In this document: piece by piece, positions 32,755 through 41,194 of the stretch
Numbering within the stretch: position 1 is the stretch's first letter
How the letters are laid out: each line of letters starts with the position of its first letter
Assembly (NCBI GenBank): GCA_022821585.1
Contig: JAJEDI010000050.1
Coordinates: 212,421 to 276,420 of the forward strand
Source: Caldilineaceae bacterium
GTDB lineage: Bacteria > Chloroflexota > Anaerolineae > Caldilineales > Caldilineaceae
DNA: 64,000 nucleotides
Reading direction: 5' to 3'
Translations under genes and position numbers: made by a program
Notes under the pieces: model-generated
Database searches by the model: none
What the model saw: only the letters and a program-made list of their open reading frames with translations
Told to the model about the DNA's origin: nothing

Positions 32755-33528
32755 TCAGGAAAGGCCCATTTGCACGAGGTTGCGATAGCTGATTGCGAGA
32801 CTCTCGAAGGGGTCGCCAGGACAGATGTCCTGCTCCACGGCATACCATTCAACGTTTGCCTGGCGGCAGGCGTCGAGGATACCGGGCCAGTTCAGGTTTC
32901 CTTCACCCACTTCCTTCATGACGTGTTCGCGCCAGCCGGCCATTGCCATGTCCTTGAGGTGGACGACCGGCATGCGGTCTTTGACGCGCAGGATCCAGTC
33001 GCGTACATCACCGCCTCCAAATTGGATCCAGTAGGTGTCCAGCTCAGCCTGGACGTAGCGAGGGTCCGTTTCATCGAACAGGATCTCGAGCCCGCACTTA
33101 TCGCCATAACGGATGAATTCGAAACTGTGGTTGTGATAGCTGAATGTCAGTCCGGCTTCGTGGAGCGTTTTGCCGACCTCGTTGGCTTCCCCGATAAACT
33201 GGCGAAGACCCTCTTCACCTGCTTCGATGAAGTGGAAAGGCATACTGCCCACGGCCACGTGCCTGCAGTCCCAGAGATTGTGCTCGTCGATCACTGCGGA
33301 GATTTCTTCCTGGAGGCGCGGCCAGGCTATGTGCGTGTTAACGATGGTGATGCCGTGATCATCGCAGATCTTTTTGACATCTGCGGGGGAGATGGGGCCA
33401 ATTGCCGAAACCTGCGCCGCTTTGTATCCGATTGCGCTGATCCTGGCGATCGTGTCAGCGAATTCATCCGTGGTTTTTGTAAAATCGCGCACTGTGAAAA
33501 GCTGTGCGGCAAGGACATTCCGGCTCAT
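32755..33528 (-). CDS. TIM-barrel sugar phosphate isomerase/epimerase
   Basis: 257 aa with TAGGAGAAC before the ATG. AP-endonuclease-2-like TIM barrel as in IolE/IolH/L-ribulose-5-P epimerases: AAQLFTVRDF start, TIVNTHIAWPRL, the metal-binding segment FSYHNHSFEF near residue 130, LELDTYW-like QAELDTYWIQFGG, VVHLKDM with a second metal His, and a terminal WYAVEQDICPGD carrying the last Glu. It isomerises or epimerises a sugar or sugar phosphate. It is oriented like the oxidoreductases but separated from them by 560 bp and its own upstream region. Probably part of the same catabolic capability. Confidence 0.82.
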   Translation of the reverse strand: MSRNVLAAQLFTVRDFTKTTDEFADTIARISAIGYKAAQVSAIGPISPADVKKICDDHGITIVNTHIAWPRLQEEISAVIDEHNLWDCRHVAVGSMPFHFIEAGEEGLRQFIGEANEVGKTLHEAGLTFSYHNHSFEFIRYGDKCGLEILFDETDPRYVQAELDTYWIQFGGGDVRDWILRVKDRMPVVHLKDMAMAGWREHVMKEVGEGNLNWPGILDACRQANVEWYAVEQDICPGDPFESLAISYRNLVQMGLS

Positions 33529-33736
33529 GGATGTTCTCCTAAAATGAACTGTTTGTTTGCTGTCTGGCTTGTTCCAAGCCTATAGTAAACAATGGATAGC
33601 CCTGCGGGCGCAAGCCGGGAGGCCCTTGCGTTGCCGGACGATTGTCTGGCGCGCGAACGGCCCTGTGGTACAATTTTTTTTGCATTTCAATTGACTTTAG
33701 TGTGCAACCGGACAATTGCGAGGTTCAGATAGTCCG

Positions 33737-34030
33737 ATGCAAGAAGGGCAATTTGACGAGACGATTGAGGCGACCCTCTCCGCGTTTGGTCAGAGGCGGA
33801 TGGTATTGCCTGCAGTACTTTTTGTGGCCGGGCACCGTCCACTGGCATTCGTTTTCGGGCAGGTTCTGTTGATTCTCCAGCCTTTGGCTGCGCTGTTGGG
33901 CACCGACGGGCTGGCCGCGTGGGCCGATTTGCTCTCCCATCCAAACGGTCCCGACGCGCTCTCTGATCGGTTGGCGGCATTGTTAGAGAAGGACCGCTAT
34001 GCAACTCGTGACCTGAAATCTGAACCGTGA
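33737..34030 (+). CDS. Uncharacterised small membrane-associated protein (operon gene 1)
   Basis: 97 aa from the ATG at 33737 (the track TTG at 33716 is an alternative). A hydrophobic centre (VLPAVLFVAG and LAFVFGQVLLILQPLAALLG) is followed by an amphipathic helix (DALSDRLAALLEKD). No family recognised with certainty. Its stop TGA overlaps the GTG of the next gene as GTGA, which indicates translational coupling and a shared function with the five genes downstream. Confidence 0.65.
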   Translation: MQEGQFDETIEATLSAFGQRRMVLPAVLFVAGHRPLAFVFGQVLLILQPLAALLGTDGLAAWADLLSHPNGPDALSDRLAALLEKDRYATRDLKSEP

Positions 34031-34656
34031 GCATCTATTCAAGACCAAGACAACTGGCACATGCATGGCGACAGCTGGCGGACAACGCAAATGAGTCCGG
34101 GGAAACGCCGCTGTTCGCCCTGGGCCTCGATTCGCACTACAGGGACGGACTGCTGAGGCTGCTTGCCCTGGGCCGTCTCGCGCGCCAGAACCTGGGACCG
34201 CAGCACCCGACAATTGTCGCCGGGGGTGACGGCTGGCTCTGGCTGCTGTCTATGCTGGTCTGGCGGCCTGCGGTTGGCGGACGTAGACTCCATTCGGCAG
34301 CCGTTCCCAGCGCGGCCTCTGAGGAAGAAGCGGAGGTGCTGTCGGGACAGTTCGACGATTCAGAGCGAACAGTACTCTATGCGGGAGCTGACAGCGCCTT
34401 GTACGCCGCGGTGCTCAACCTGTCGCGGCAGCGGGGGGACTGGGACGCGATGCCTATGGGTCTGGACTGGTCTGTGCGGTGGTCGACACCTGCCGGTGTC
34501 GAAGGCTCAGACATCGAGTTGCTGCCAGCCGTCATCACCCAGGCGTCTCTAACGAAGTCCGCAGGGCCCGTTGACGACTCCTGGCTGAGGAGGGGAGAAC
34601 GCTGGGCGGGCGTCCTGCTGGCGCTGGTGCTCCTGATCGCTTCATTTTTTGGATAG
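34027..34656 (+). CDS. Uncharacterised protein with C-terminal membrane anchor (operon gene 2)
   Basis: 209 aa from a GTG overlapping the previous stop. Soluble, mainly helical N-terminal part, a central segment rich in small residues, and a single C-terminal helix (WAGVLLALVLLIASFFG) that would anchor the protein with the bulk in the cytoplasm. No motif recognised. Second of six coupled genes. Confidence 0.65.
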   Translation: MSIYSRPRQLAHAWRQLADNANESGETPLFALGLDSHYRDGLLRLLALGRLARQNLGPQHPTIVAGGDGWLWLLSMLVWRPAVGGRRLHSAAVPSAASEEEAEVLSGQFDDSERTVLYAGADSALYAAVLNLSRQRGDWDAMPMGLDWSVRWSTPAGVEGSDIELLPAVITQASLTKSAGPVDDSWLRRGERWAGVLLALVLLIASFFG

Positions 34657-34662
34657 GCGCCA

Positions 34663-35292
34663 GTGTTTTCTTCCCGGTCAGGCTGGCTAAATCGCATTGT
34701 CCTTCTAATTGTCCTGTTAACCGCAGGAGGGATCGTTTCCGCTCGGTTGGGCCTGTCGCTGGCGCCGACCGAAGCTACGACAACGCTGTACGGTTGGGCG
34801 CTGCTGCTGGGCGGGTTCGCAATCATCCTGGGCATCGCCAACGCCGTACGGTTTCACCTGGTCAGGGTTCAGCGCGGGCAGAGAGAGTGGCTATTCAGTC
34901 TGCTTCTCCTGGTTGTTTTTGCCCTTGTTGTGGGCGCCGGGATCACTTCGCCCGAGGGAACGACGGGGCTACTTTCAGAGTGGGTATTCGATGCGGTGCT
35001 GGCGCCGGGACAGGCAACGCTTTTTGCGCTGACCGGCGTTTTTCTGATAAGCGCGGCGTACCACTTTCTGCGGGTTGACCGGCCGGGAGGCATCTGGATT
35101 CTTGCCGGCGCCTTGTTGATGTTCCTTGTGCAGACGCCATTCCTCTATCAGATAGTGCCCCAGTCGCTGGTGGACCTGGTCGACTGGCTTCTCTCGTGGC
35201 CCGTGATGGCCGCAATGCGCGGCGTCCTGCTCGGAGGAGCCCTTGCTGTCCTTTTCATCAGCCTCCGACTGATCGTAAACAGCGCAAAGTAG
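34663..35292 (+). CDS. Six-helix integral membrane protein (operon gene 3)
   Basis: 209 aa from a GTG six bases after the preceding stop. Six hydrophobic helices: ~10-30, 43-62, 75-95, 113-133, 143-165 and 187-205. A basic loop (HLVRVQRGQREW) after helix 2 suggests cytoplasmic orientation there. No family recognised; no pore, transport or enzymatic motif visible. Likely a membrane component of the complex encoded by this operon. Confidence 0.65.
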   Translation: MFSSRSGWLNRIVLLIVLLTAGGIVSARLGLSLAPTEATTTLYGWALLLGGFAIILGIANAVRFHLVRVQRGQREWLFSLLLLVVFALVVGAGITSPEGTTGLLSEWVFDAVLAPGQATLFALTGVFLISAAYHFLRVDRPGGIWILAGALLMFLVQTPFLYQIVPQSLVDLVDWLLSWPVMAAMRGVLLGGALAVLFISLRLIVNSAK

Positions 35293-35378
35293 ATTCGGAT
35301 ACCTGAAGGCGGCCATATTGACATAGAGCTGCTTCTGGTGTTCACTCGATAAGCTCTGACTTGGAGAACGCCGCGTCG

Positions 35379-36785
35379 ATGGCCACTTCGGACTGTCCAC
35401 ATTGCGGTTATGGAAACCCGATTTCCGCCCAATTCTGTGTCCAGTGCGGCACTATCATTGCGGGCCAGAAGCCGCCGTCCGTATCATCCGGCGAGTCCGC
35501 AAATGAGCCAGACGCGCGCGACGACGATCAGGAGTCGGCTCCACCCCTAAATGGCGAGGAGGGCCCAGAGCAGCAGCCCTCGACCGCAAGCTCCGACCCA
35601 GACTTCTCCGAGAGCCGGCCCCAATTGGCTGCCGCAGAGGACGAAACGGACGAGGACAGCGACGGACAGGGAGCGGTTCGCGGCCCTTCCCAGGCAGGCC
35701 CCCTGCTAAGGGGAATCGGCGGCCTGCTCGAACCCGCAGATCCGCTCTCGTACATCATGTCCGGTTCCGGCGCAAACGAACCGACAGTCGACCGTCCAAT
35801 CGCGCCCTCCGCGGAACTGGCTGCTGACGAAGAGGAACGCAGGGATCTACGCCGTCTCTTTTCGGAAGAGTTGCCGACGGCGGTCGGCGCAGTCCCGGAA
35901 ATTGTGGCGAGCGTTGCGGAGCCATCTCAGAATGGAGACGGACTGCAGCGACGGTTCTGGCTTGAAGTGATCCTGCTGCTGGGCATGGCCGGTGCACTGC
36001 TGTGGTGGGCGCCGGGACCGCCTGGAGGCGCCGGCCCGCACGCACTGCCGGGCCTGCAGCAGGCCCACCGGCAGGTCGACACTTTACAGCCGAACAGCCT
36101 TGTCCTGGTGAACTGGGCGTATGACCCGGCCACCGCCGGTGAGATGGACCTGGTAGCGCAGCCGATCGTCGAACATCTGCTGCAAAGGCAGGCGAAACTG
36201 ATCGTTTTCAGCCAGTTGCCGGGCGGGCCGGCCACTGCACGGCGGGTCATCGCCAGAGCCGAAGCGTCGTTGCAACGGCCATCGCGAACGCAGATTACGG
36301 CCAACCTGGTTATCGAGGGAGGATATCTTCCGGGTGGCAGCGCATCGATTCCCCTCCTGGGCGTCGCGCCGGCGCGTGCCCTGCCGGTGGATCCGACCTG
36401 GGTCGACCTGCGAGAACGGTTCCGCATCGCCGAGTTGGGTGAGGCCGGGCCGGCGCTGACAGTAGTGATCGCCGCACGCGCCGAAGATGTGCGGAGGTGG
36501 CTGGAACAGGTGCAGCCGCTTAACGGCGGGACCGTCATTGCGGCCACCAGTGCCGTGGTTGACCCGTCCGTTCGCCCCTATTTGCACAGCGGACAACTGG
36601 CCGGGCTCGTGAGCGGCTGGGACGGCGGCGGCGCCTATGTGCGCCGTCTGGAGCGCGCCCGCAGCGTCGAGGAGCAGGCCCGGTCGCTCAGGCATGCCGG
36701 CGGCCTGAACTGGGGGGTAGGCATTCTGATAGTCGCCGTGTTGCTAGGAAACCTGGCCGGGCTGACCGAACGGAGAACGCCGTGA
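35379..36785 (+). CDS. Zinc-ribbon membrane protein with extracytoplasmic domain (operon gene 4)
   Basis: 468 aa from the ATG at 35379 (TTG at 35361 is possible). N-terminal zinc ribbon CPHCGYGNPISAQFCVQCG, then ~170 acidic, low-complexity residues, a membrane helix (WLEVILLLGMAGALLWW) near 200, a ~210-residue domain probably outside the membrane, and a final helix (GVGILIVAVLLGNLAGL). The outer domain alternates strands and helices (NSLVLVNWAYDP, AKLIVFSQLPGGP, IEGGYLPGGSASIPLLG) like a Rossmann-type ligand-binding fold, but no catalytic motif is evident. The topology resembles a tethered sensor or scaffold. Couples by GTGA overlap to gene 5. Confidence 0.7.
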   Translation: MATSDCPHCGYGNPISAQFCVQCGTIIAGQKPPSVSSGESANEPDARDDDQESAPPLNGEEGPEQQPSTASSDPDFSESRPQLAAAEDETDEDSDGQGAVRGPSQAGPLLRGIGGLLEPADPLSYIMSGSGANEPTVDRPIAPSAELAADEEERRDLRRLFSEELPTAVGAVPEIVASVAEPSQNGDGLQRRFWLEVILLLGMAGALLWWAPGPPGGAGPHALPGLQQAHRQVDTLQPNSLVLVNWAYDPATAGEMDLVAQPIVEHLLQRQAKLIVFSQLPGGPATARRVIARAEASLQRPSRTQITANLVIEGGYLPGGSASIPLLGVAPARALPVDPTWVDLRERFRIAELGEAGPALTVVIAARAEDVRRWLEQVQPLNGGTVIAATSAVVDPSVRPYLHSGQLAGLVSGWDGGGAYVRRLERARSVEEQARSLRHAGGLNWGVGILIVAVLLGNLAGLTERRTP

Positions 36786-37648
36786 GCCCATTCAGCAACG
36801 GTCTTCCCGGCGTCATGCAGGACGCAGGCCTGATCCTGGGTCTCGCGGTTTCTCTGATGATCGGCAGCTACATCGTTCGAGACAGTTTTCTGGCGCGCCT
36901 GGGTCAGTACGTGCTGGTCGGGGCGGGTCTTGGCTACACGGTAGTGCTTGTTTGGCGCAACGTGCTGTGGCCCCGACTCTTTGCTCCTCTGATAGCAGAC
37001 CCCATGTCATGGCAGTCGGTTTCGGTTACCGGCCTGTTGAATCTCTGGCTGCCGCTCTTGCTGGGGGTATTGATGTGGGGAGGCGGGTTGGAACTCCTGC
37101 GCCGACCGCCAGCACGGCCGGGTGGAAGGAGCCTACTGCGGCTGCTGGCGGCGGTACCTGCTGCCATTCTCGGGGGCGTCGTCCTTGGCGTCGCCGTAAG
37201 CGGGGCGGTGCAGGGGACGCTATGGCCCCAGCTTTCGGCGGCCGTGGCTACAGCCGATGGGCCGGGCAGGGCCGACCAGCCGACGTGGCTGATCAGGTTC
37301 CTTACACTGATCATAACCGGCGGCGTGCTGATTCATCTGCAGCTTGGCCCCAATGCCGGGGCAGCGGGGAATGGCCCCTCGTCGCCGGGGTCTACCTCAT
37401 CAGAGGGCCCAAGAGCCGCTGGCGCAGGGCGACCGAAGCTCTTTAGAACGGTCTTCTTGATGTTGCTGCGCCTTTGGGAGGGCATAGGTCGTCGAGCGCT
37501 ATGGCTGGCTGCCGGCATTATTTTTGCACGGCTTGTCGCAGCCCGCTTCTCACTTACTCTGTCCCGGCTGGACTACCTTCTGTTTGAAATACCGCGCAGC
37601 GATCTCTGGCAACTTGTTTGGGCTTCTCTACGCGGAGGCGGTCCGTGA
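36782..37648 (+). CDS. Multi-helix integral membrane protein (operon gene 5)
   Basis: 288 aa from a GTG overlapping the previous stop by four bases. About six hydrophobic helices, with a Gly/Ser/Pro-rich loop (~205-225) splitting the protein before the last helices (ALWLAAGIIFARLVAARF). No family recognised. The GTGA overlaps at both ends tie it to genes 4 and 6, so stoichiometric production with them is likely. Confidence 0.68.
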   Translation: MSPFSNGLPGVMQDAGLILGLAVSLMIGSYIVRDSFLARLGQYVLVGAGLGYTVVLVWRNVLWPRLFAPLIADPMSWQSVSVTGLLNLWLPLLLGVLMWGGGLELLRRPPARPGGRSLLRLLAAVPAAILGGVVLGVAVSGAVQGTLWPQLSAAVATADGPGRADQPTWLIRFLTLIITGGVLIHLQLGPNAGAAGNGPSSPGSTSSEGPRAAGAGRPKLFRTVFLMLLRLWEGIGRRALWLAAGIIFARLVAARFSLTLSRLDYLLFEIPRSDLWQLVWASLRGGGP

Positions 37649-38943
37649 GTCTGGCGCGTGTTCAGCCGGTGCCGGTCCCCAGTCAGGGGCGTGCGGCAAC
37701 GTCTTTGGCTGACTTTGCTCCCCAGAGCATACTGGCCCTGGCGGCCGAGCCTCGGCGTGCGGTAGCTGTCCTGATCGAACCTGTCGAAGAGATTCGGCGC
37801 ATGGTTGGCTGGCAGACCGTAGAACTGTCAGAACGCGCCAGCCCCAGCGAATGCAAGTCCGCCCTTGTCCAGGCAGTCAGACGTCTGGAGAGTCAGTTCA
37901 ACATCTCACTCTGGGATGGGGAGCGTGGCCGGCCCCGCTTGCATCGTCCTGGGCAGGCGGTCGCGGAGGGCGTAGGCCAGATATTTGCGGTGGCGGACTT
38001 GCAGGCGCCTTTGCGTGTATGGATGGCGGGCCTTTCCGGCGGTGGAAGCCTGGCTGCGGGCGAAGCGGCGCTTGCCGGTGCGCTGTGCAACCCCGTTGCA
38101 ACCTATCTGCCAGGACCCTATCAAAGCCCGGGTGCTCTGACCAGAGAGTTCAGGTCGCTGCGACCGGATGTCGTTGTGGTCGTCGGCGGGCATGAACAGA
38201 TTGAGCCTCGAAGCCAGGACCAGGTACTTAATTTGAGCGGCCTTGTGATCGAAGCCGCGGCCCAATTGCCGGCAGAAGAGAGGCCTTTCTTTTGTTTCGC
38301 CGGGAACAGCCATTCGGCGGAAGCAGCGATGGCAAGTTGGCGCCTACGGACCGATGGGGGAGCGGCGGCGACGGCCGATAACGTGTTCAACAACACCGGT
38401 GGCAACAGCGCTACTGTTCTGAACACCGTACTCGAACGGCTTCACTGGCAGCGGTCTCTTGGCATTCCTGCCATGCAGGAGATTGCCCAGTGGCTGGAAC
38501 ACCCGGTAGAGCTGTCCAGCACGCAGTGGGCGTTTGCGCAGGCGGTCCGACTTTGGAGGCGGAGCCAGCAGCTGCCGAGTATACATGGGTTGTACGCGGC
38601 AGCTGACAGGTGGCTACACGTCTGGGCGTGGGAGACGCCGGACCAGGAAAGTGAGGGCCTGCGAATGAACTGTGTGCGACCAGGAGAGCGTCCGGAAGTC
38701 CTGGCCGACTGGCCGCCCGTCCGCCTGGTCAGCGGCGATTGGCCGGCGAAGTGGCCCCGGCCCGCGCAGCCGCCGCCCGTTCTGGGGTCTCAGCGGCCGG
38801 TCGCATTGCCCGCATTCTGGTGGGATCCGCTGGGCCTTGTGCCTGTCGTGGCAGGTGTCGGCCAAACCACGCCTGAAGCTGTCCTGGAGGTACTTAGGGC
38901 GGATATTCTCCTGGAGGACGGTACCGAATTCGCCACTGTTTGA
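37645..38943 (+). CDS. MutL/ASKHA-like uncharacterised protein (operon gene 6)
   Basis: 432 aa from the GTG at 37645, which overlaps the preceding stop (the track TTG is 27 bases earlier). Soluble. The order of segments resembles glutamate-mutase-associated MutL proteins of the ASKHA fold: FAVADLQAPLRVWMAGL, a GPYQSPGALTREF helix, RPDVVVVVGGHEQ corresponding to the 'LLAGGTDGG' block, and later FCFAGNSH. However, the DxGxT phosphate loop expected at the start of ASKHA proteins is not visible, so it may be a non-catalytic relative. With two membrane proteins directly upstream it could be the cytoplasmic partner of a membrane complex. Assignment tentative. Confidence 0.55.
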   Translation: MSLARVQPVPVPSQGRAATSLADFAPQSILALAAEPRRAVAVLIEPVEEIRRMVGWQTVELSERASPSECKSALVQAVRRLESQFNISLWDGERGRPRLHRPGQAVAEGVGQIFAVADLQAPLRVWMAGLSGGGSLAAGEAALAGALCNPVATYLPGPYQSPGALTREFRSLRPDVVVVVGGHEQIEPRSQDQVLNLSGLVIEAAAQLPAEERPFFCFAGNSHSAEAAMASWRLRTDGGAAATADNVFNNTGGNSATVLNTVLERLHWQRSLGIPAMQEIAQWLEHPVELSSTQWAFAQAVRLWRRSQQLPSIHGLYAAADRWLHVWAWETPDQESEGLRMNCVRPGERPEVLADWPPVRLVSGDWPAKWPRPAQPPPVLGSQRPVALPAFWWDPLGLVPVVAGVGQTTPEAVLEVLRADILLEDGTEFATV

Positions 38944-39027
38944 CGAGTCAGGGCAAGATGTTGAAAATGTGGGAAACAGAATCTCCGTAGCGAAGCAATA
39001 AATGAATGGCTGTAGTTGGAGGGGCCT

Positions 39028-40395
39028 ATGACGACGACTCTGCGCCAGTCCGAAGGAAGCGATATGAGGCAGACAGACGTAGGACCCATCATCCAGTTGC
39101 TCAACAGTTCCCATTGTGTCGAAGTAACGGGATTCAGTAATGTGGGCAAGTCTTCGTTGATGCGGATACTGGCTCACGCCGATGTCTGGCTGCAACAACT
39201 GGGCGAAGAGGGCAGCGCGATACTGCCGGTTTACATCGACTGTAACCGCATGCTGGATATGACGGAGCAGGGGTTTTATGAACTGGTGCTGCGATGTCTA
39301 CAGGAGAGCAGCCCTGTCCTGGCAGAAAGCCGGGAACTGCAGGAGGCCTACGAGGCCTTGATTGCCCCCGCAAACGTCTTTCAGGTTCCTCTGAGTTTCA
39401 GCAACGGGTTGACCGCCGCGCTGCATAAGGATGAGTACAAACTGATCCTGCTTTTCGACGAATTTGACGAGCCGTTTCAGCGGATCGACACGCGTGTGTT
39501 TCTCAACCTGAGAGCCAAGAAGGACCGTTACGGCAACCGGCTAGTATTTGTTACAGCAACGGTACGGCCACTGGCGACTCTGCGTCCCGGCGACCACAGC
39601 GGCGAATTTCGCGAGCTATTTGCCCATCATCCCTGGCACCTTGCTCCCCTTCCCCGACATGACGTGGAACGATATCTACGTCGTTTTGGCGCGCAGAATG
39701 GCGTCGTCCCATTTGAGGAAGATATCGACTTTGTCTACCAGTGGACGGGTGGGCATCCGGGCTATCTGGCCGGGGTCAGCCGGATTCTGGCGCGTGCGGA
39801 GGCGGCGCTGGATGGGGACAGTGAAGGCGGGCAGAATCGCTTCTCGTTTCTGAGGGGTCTGATAGAGCAGCTGCGCGGCGATCTGACCCTGCAGAGCGAA
39901 GGCGAGAAGATATGGAAGAGCTGCACGACAGAGCAGCAGGTGGCTTTGCGCCTTCTGTTCTCCGGGCAGGAGCCTGACGATGGCCCGATGTCGCAGCTGA
40001 TGAAGCACCACGTCCTGGTTCAGGAGCGGGAGGAGCTGCGCGCGTTTTGCCGTCTATTCGCCGAGTATGTTTTGGCACACCAGACTGCGGCGACGTTGGG
40101 GGAAGGGCTCCGTCTAGATGAAGAGAGCGGGGAGGTGACCGTAGGCGGCCGTCCGATCGACCTCACGCAGCTCGAATTTCGGTTGATGAAGCTACTCTAC
40201 CTTATGAGCAACAGCATTGTAGACAAATTTCAGATTGTCGAAGGCGTTTGGGGTGACGAACACATGCTGGATGTGGACGATGCCCGCATCGAGAAGCTGG
40301 TCAGCCGGTTGCGCCAGAAGGTGGAGCCGGACCCGTCAGAGCCTGTTTACATCACCACGGTTCGAGGCAGGGGATACCGGCTGGTAACCGACTGA
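39028..40395 (+). CDS. P-loop NTPase fused to OmpR/PhoB-type winged-helix domain
   Basis: 455 aa from the ATG at 39028 with GGAGGGG directly upstream. N-terminal AAA/STAND-like ATPase: Walker A GFSNVGKSS at 35-43, Walker B LILLFDEFDE near 150, and a sensor-type TATVRP downstream; a helical lid follows (DFVYQWTGGHPGYLAGVSRIL). The last ~95 residues are a Trans_reg_C winged helix (LTQLEFRLMKLLYLMSN, DDARIEKLVSRLRQKVEPD, ITTVRGRGYRL). No receiver, repeat or sensor domain is present. It may be an ATP-driven switch that controls transcription, possibly of the six-gene operon ending 84 bases upstream; that link is inferred from position only. Confidence 0.82.
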   Translation: MTTTLRQSEGSDMRQTDVGPIIQLLNSSHCVEVTGFSNVGKSSLMRILAHADVWLQQLGEEGSAILPVYIDCNRMLDMTEQGFYELVLRCLQESSPVLAESRELQEAYEALIAPANVFQVPLSFSNGLTAALHKDEYKLILLFDEFDEPFQRIDTRVFLNLRAKKDRYGNRLVFVTATVRPLATLRPGDHSGEFRELFAHHPWHLAPLPRHDVERYLRRFGAQNGVVPFEEDIDFVYQWTGGHPGYLAGVSRILARAEAALDGDSEGGQNRFSFLRGLIEQLRGDLTLQSEGEKIWKSCTTEQQVALRLLFSGQEPDDGPMSQLMKHHVLVQEREELRAFCRLFAEYVLAHQTAATLGEGLRLDEESGEVTVGGRPIDLTQLEFRLMKLLYLMSNSIVDKFQIVEGVWGDEHMLDVDDARIEKLVSRLRQKVEPDPSEPVYITTVRGRGYRLVTD

Positions 40396-40474
40396 GCAAT
40401 CTGAAGCTGCAAGCGCGCAAGAAGATATCAGGATGGCAGGAAGTAATTTTCAGTACGTAGATGGCCGCCAGATT

Positions 40475-40502
40475 TTGTTCGCTCCTCCCTTCGGTCTATA
40501 CT
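40475..40502 (+). promoter_or_regulatory. Promoter upstream of the PH-like membrane protein
   Basis: TTGTTC (40475-40480), 16-base spacer, TATACT (40497-40502). The predicted start near 40509 leaves ~97 bases before the ATG at 40606. Confidence 0.5.
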
Positions 40503-40605
40503 ATTCCCAGTCCATTTGATGCAGCCCGCCGGGCAAAGGGGAAACGAACGCCTGCGGTTGTGTGGAAGCGCTTTCAACTCATTCCTTTCAAGGCAGAATT
40601 GTCCT

Positions 40606-41139
40606 ATGGCTGATTCCCTTCAAGCAGAAGACGTCCGAGAAGCGGTGAGATTCCGAGGCCGACCGAAGTCGATGGTGTCGGCGGCCGCCCTGCTCATTGC
40701 GGGTACTTTGACATTCACAATGGGAATCGACCGGCTCTTCTTCGTGGAGGCCATTGCCTGGACTTTCCTGATCTGGGGGGCGCTACTCCTTTACGGGCAC
40801 GTCATCGATATCGGCACCGTATACGAAGTCTCGGATGAAGGGCTCGTGATCAGGAGCCCGTTACGCTTCTGGGCGATCTCGCGCAAATGGGAGTGGGGGC
40901 ACATGACACGCCTGGACGTGGTCGTGCGCAGAAGGGAGGCGAGCCAGGAGGACGTCGACCTGCAGGTTCATTACACTCCGGAAGACTCGACCGTACTGTT
41001 TCGGGAGGACCTTCCCTTCATCCCTGAGCTGGCAGAGGAAATTGCCAGCCGCGCCGGACTGACGCCGGAAAGACGGCAGGCAATGCAAAGCTTCGATTCG
41101 ATTCCCCAGGACGAAAAGGGCTCTTACTCCTGGAATTAG
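40606..41139 (+). CDS. Membrane protein with bacterial PH-like domain
   Basis: 177 aa from the ATG at 40606; the track start lies in the leader. Two adjacent hydrophobic helices (~30-50 and 56-77) are followed by a beta-rich cytoplasmic domain (YEVSDEGLVIRSPLRFWAISRKWEWGHMTRLDVVVRR...), whose 'VSDEGLVI' opening resembles bPH2-type bacterial pleckstrin-homology domains. A helix (PELAEEIASRAGL) and a flexible tail end the protein. Function unknown; such proteins are often envelope-stress or scaffold related. Monocistronic; the next gene is convergent. Confidence 0.6.
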   Translation: MADSLQAEDVREAVRFRGRPKSMVSAAALLIAGTLTFTMGIDRLFFVEAIAWTFLIWGALLLYGHVIDIGTVYEVSDEGLVIRSPLRFWAISRKWEWGHMTRLDVVVRRREASQEDVDLQVHYTPEDSTVLFREDLPFIPELAEEIASRAGLTPERRQAMQSFDSIPQDEKGSYSWN

Positions 41140-41194
41140 CTCACCCCTGTCTTAACTCGGGCCCTGACATCAGGGCCCTCTTCTCCGAATTCTC

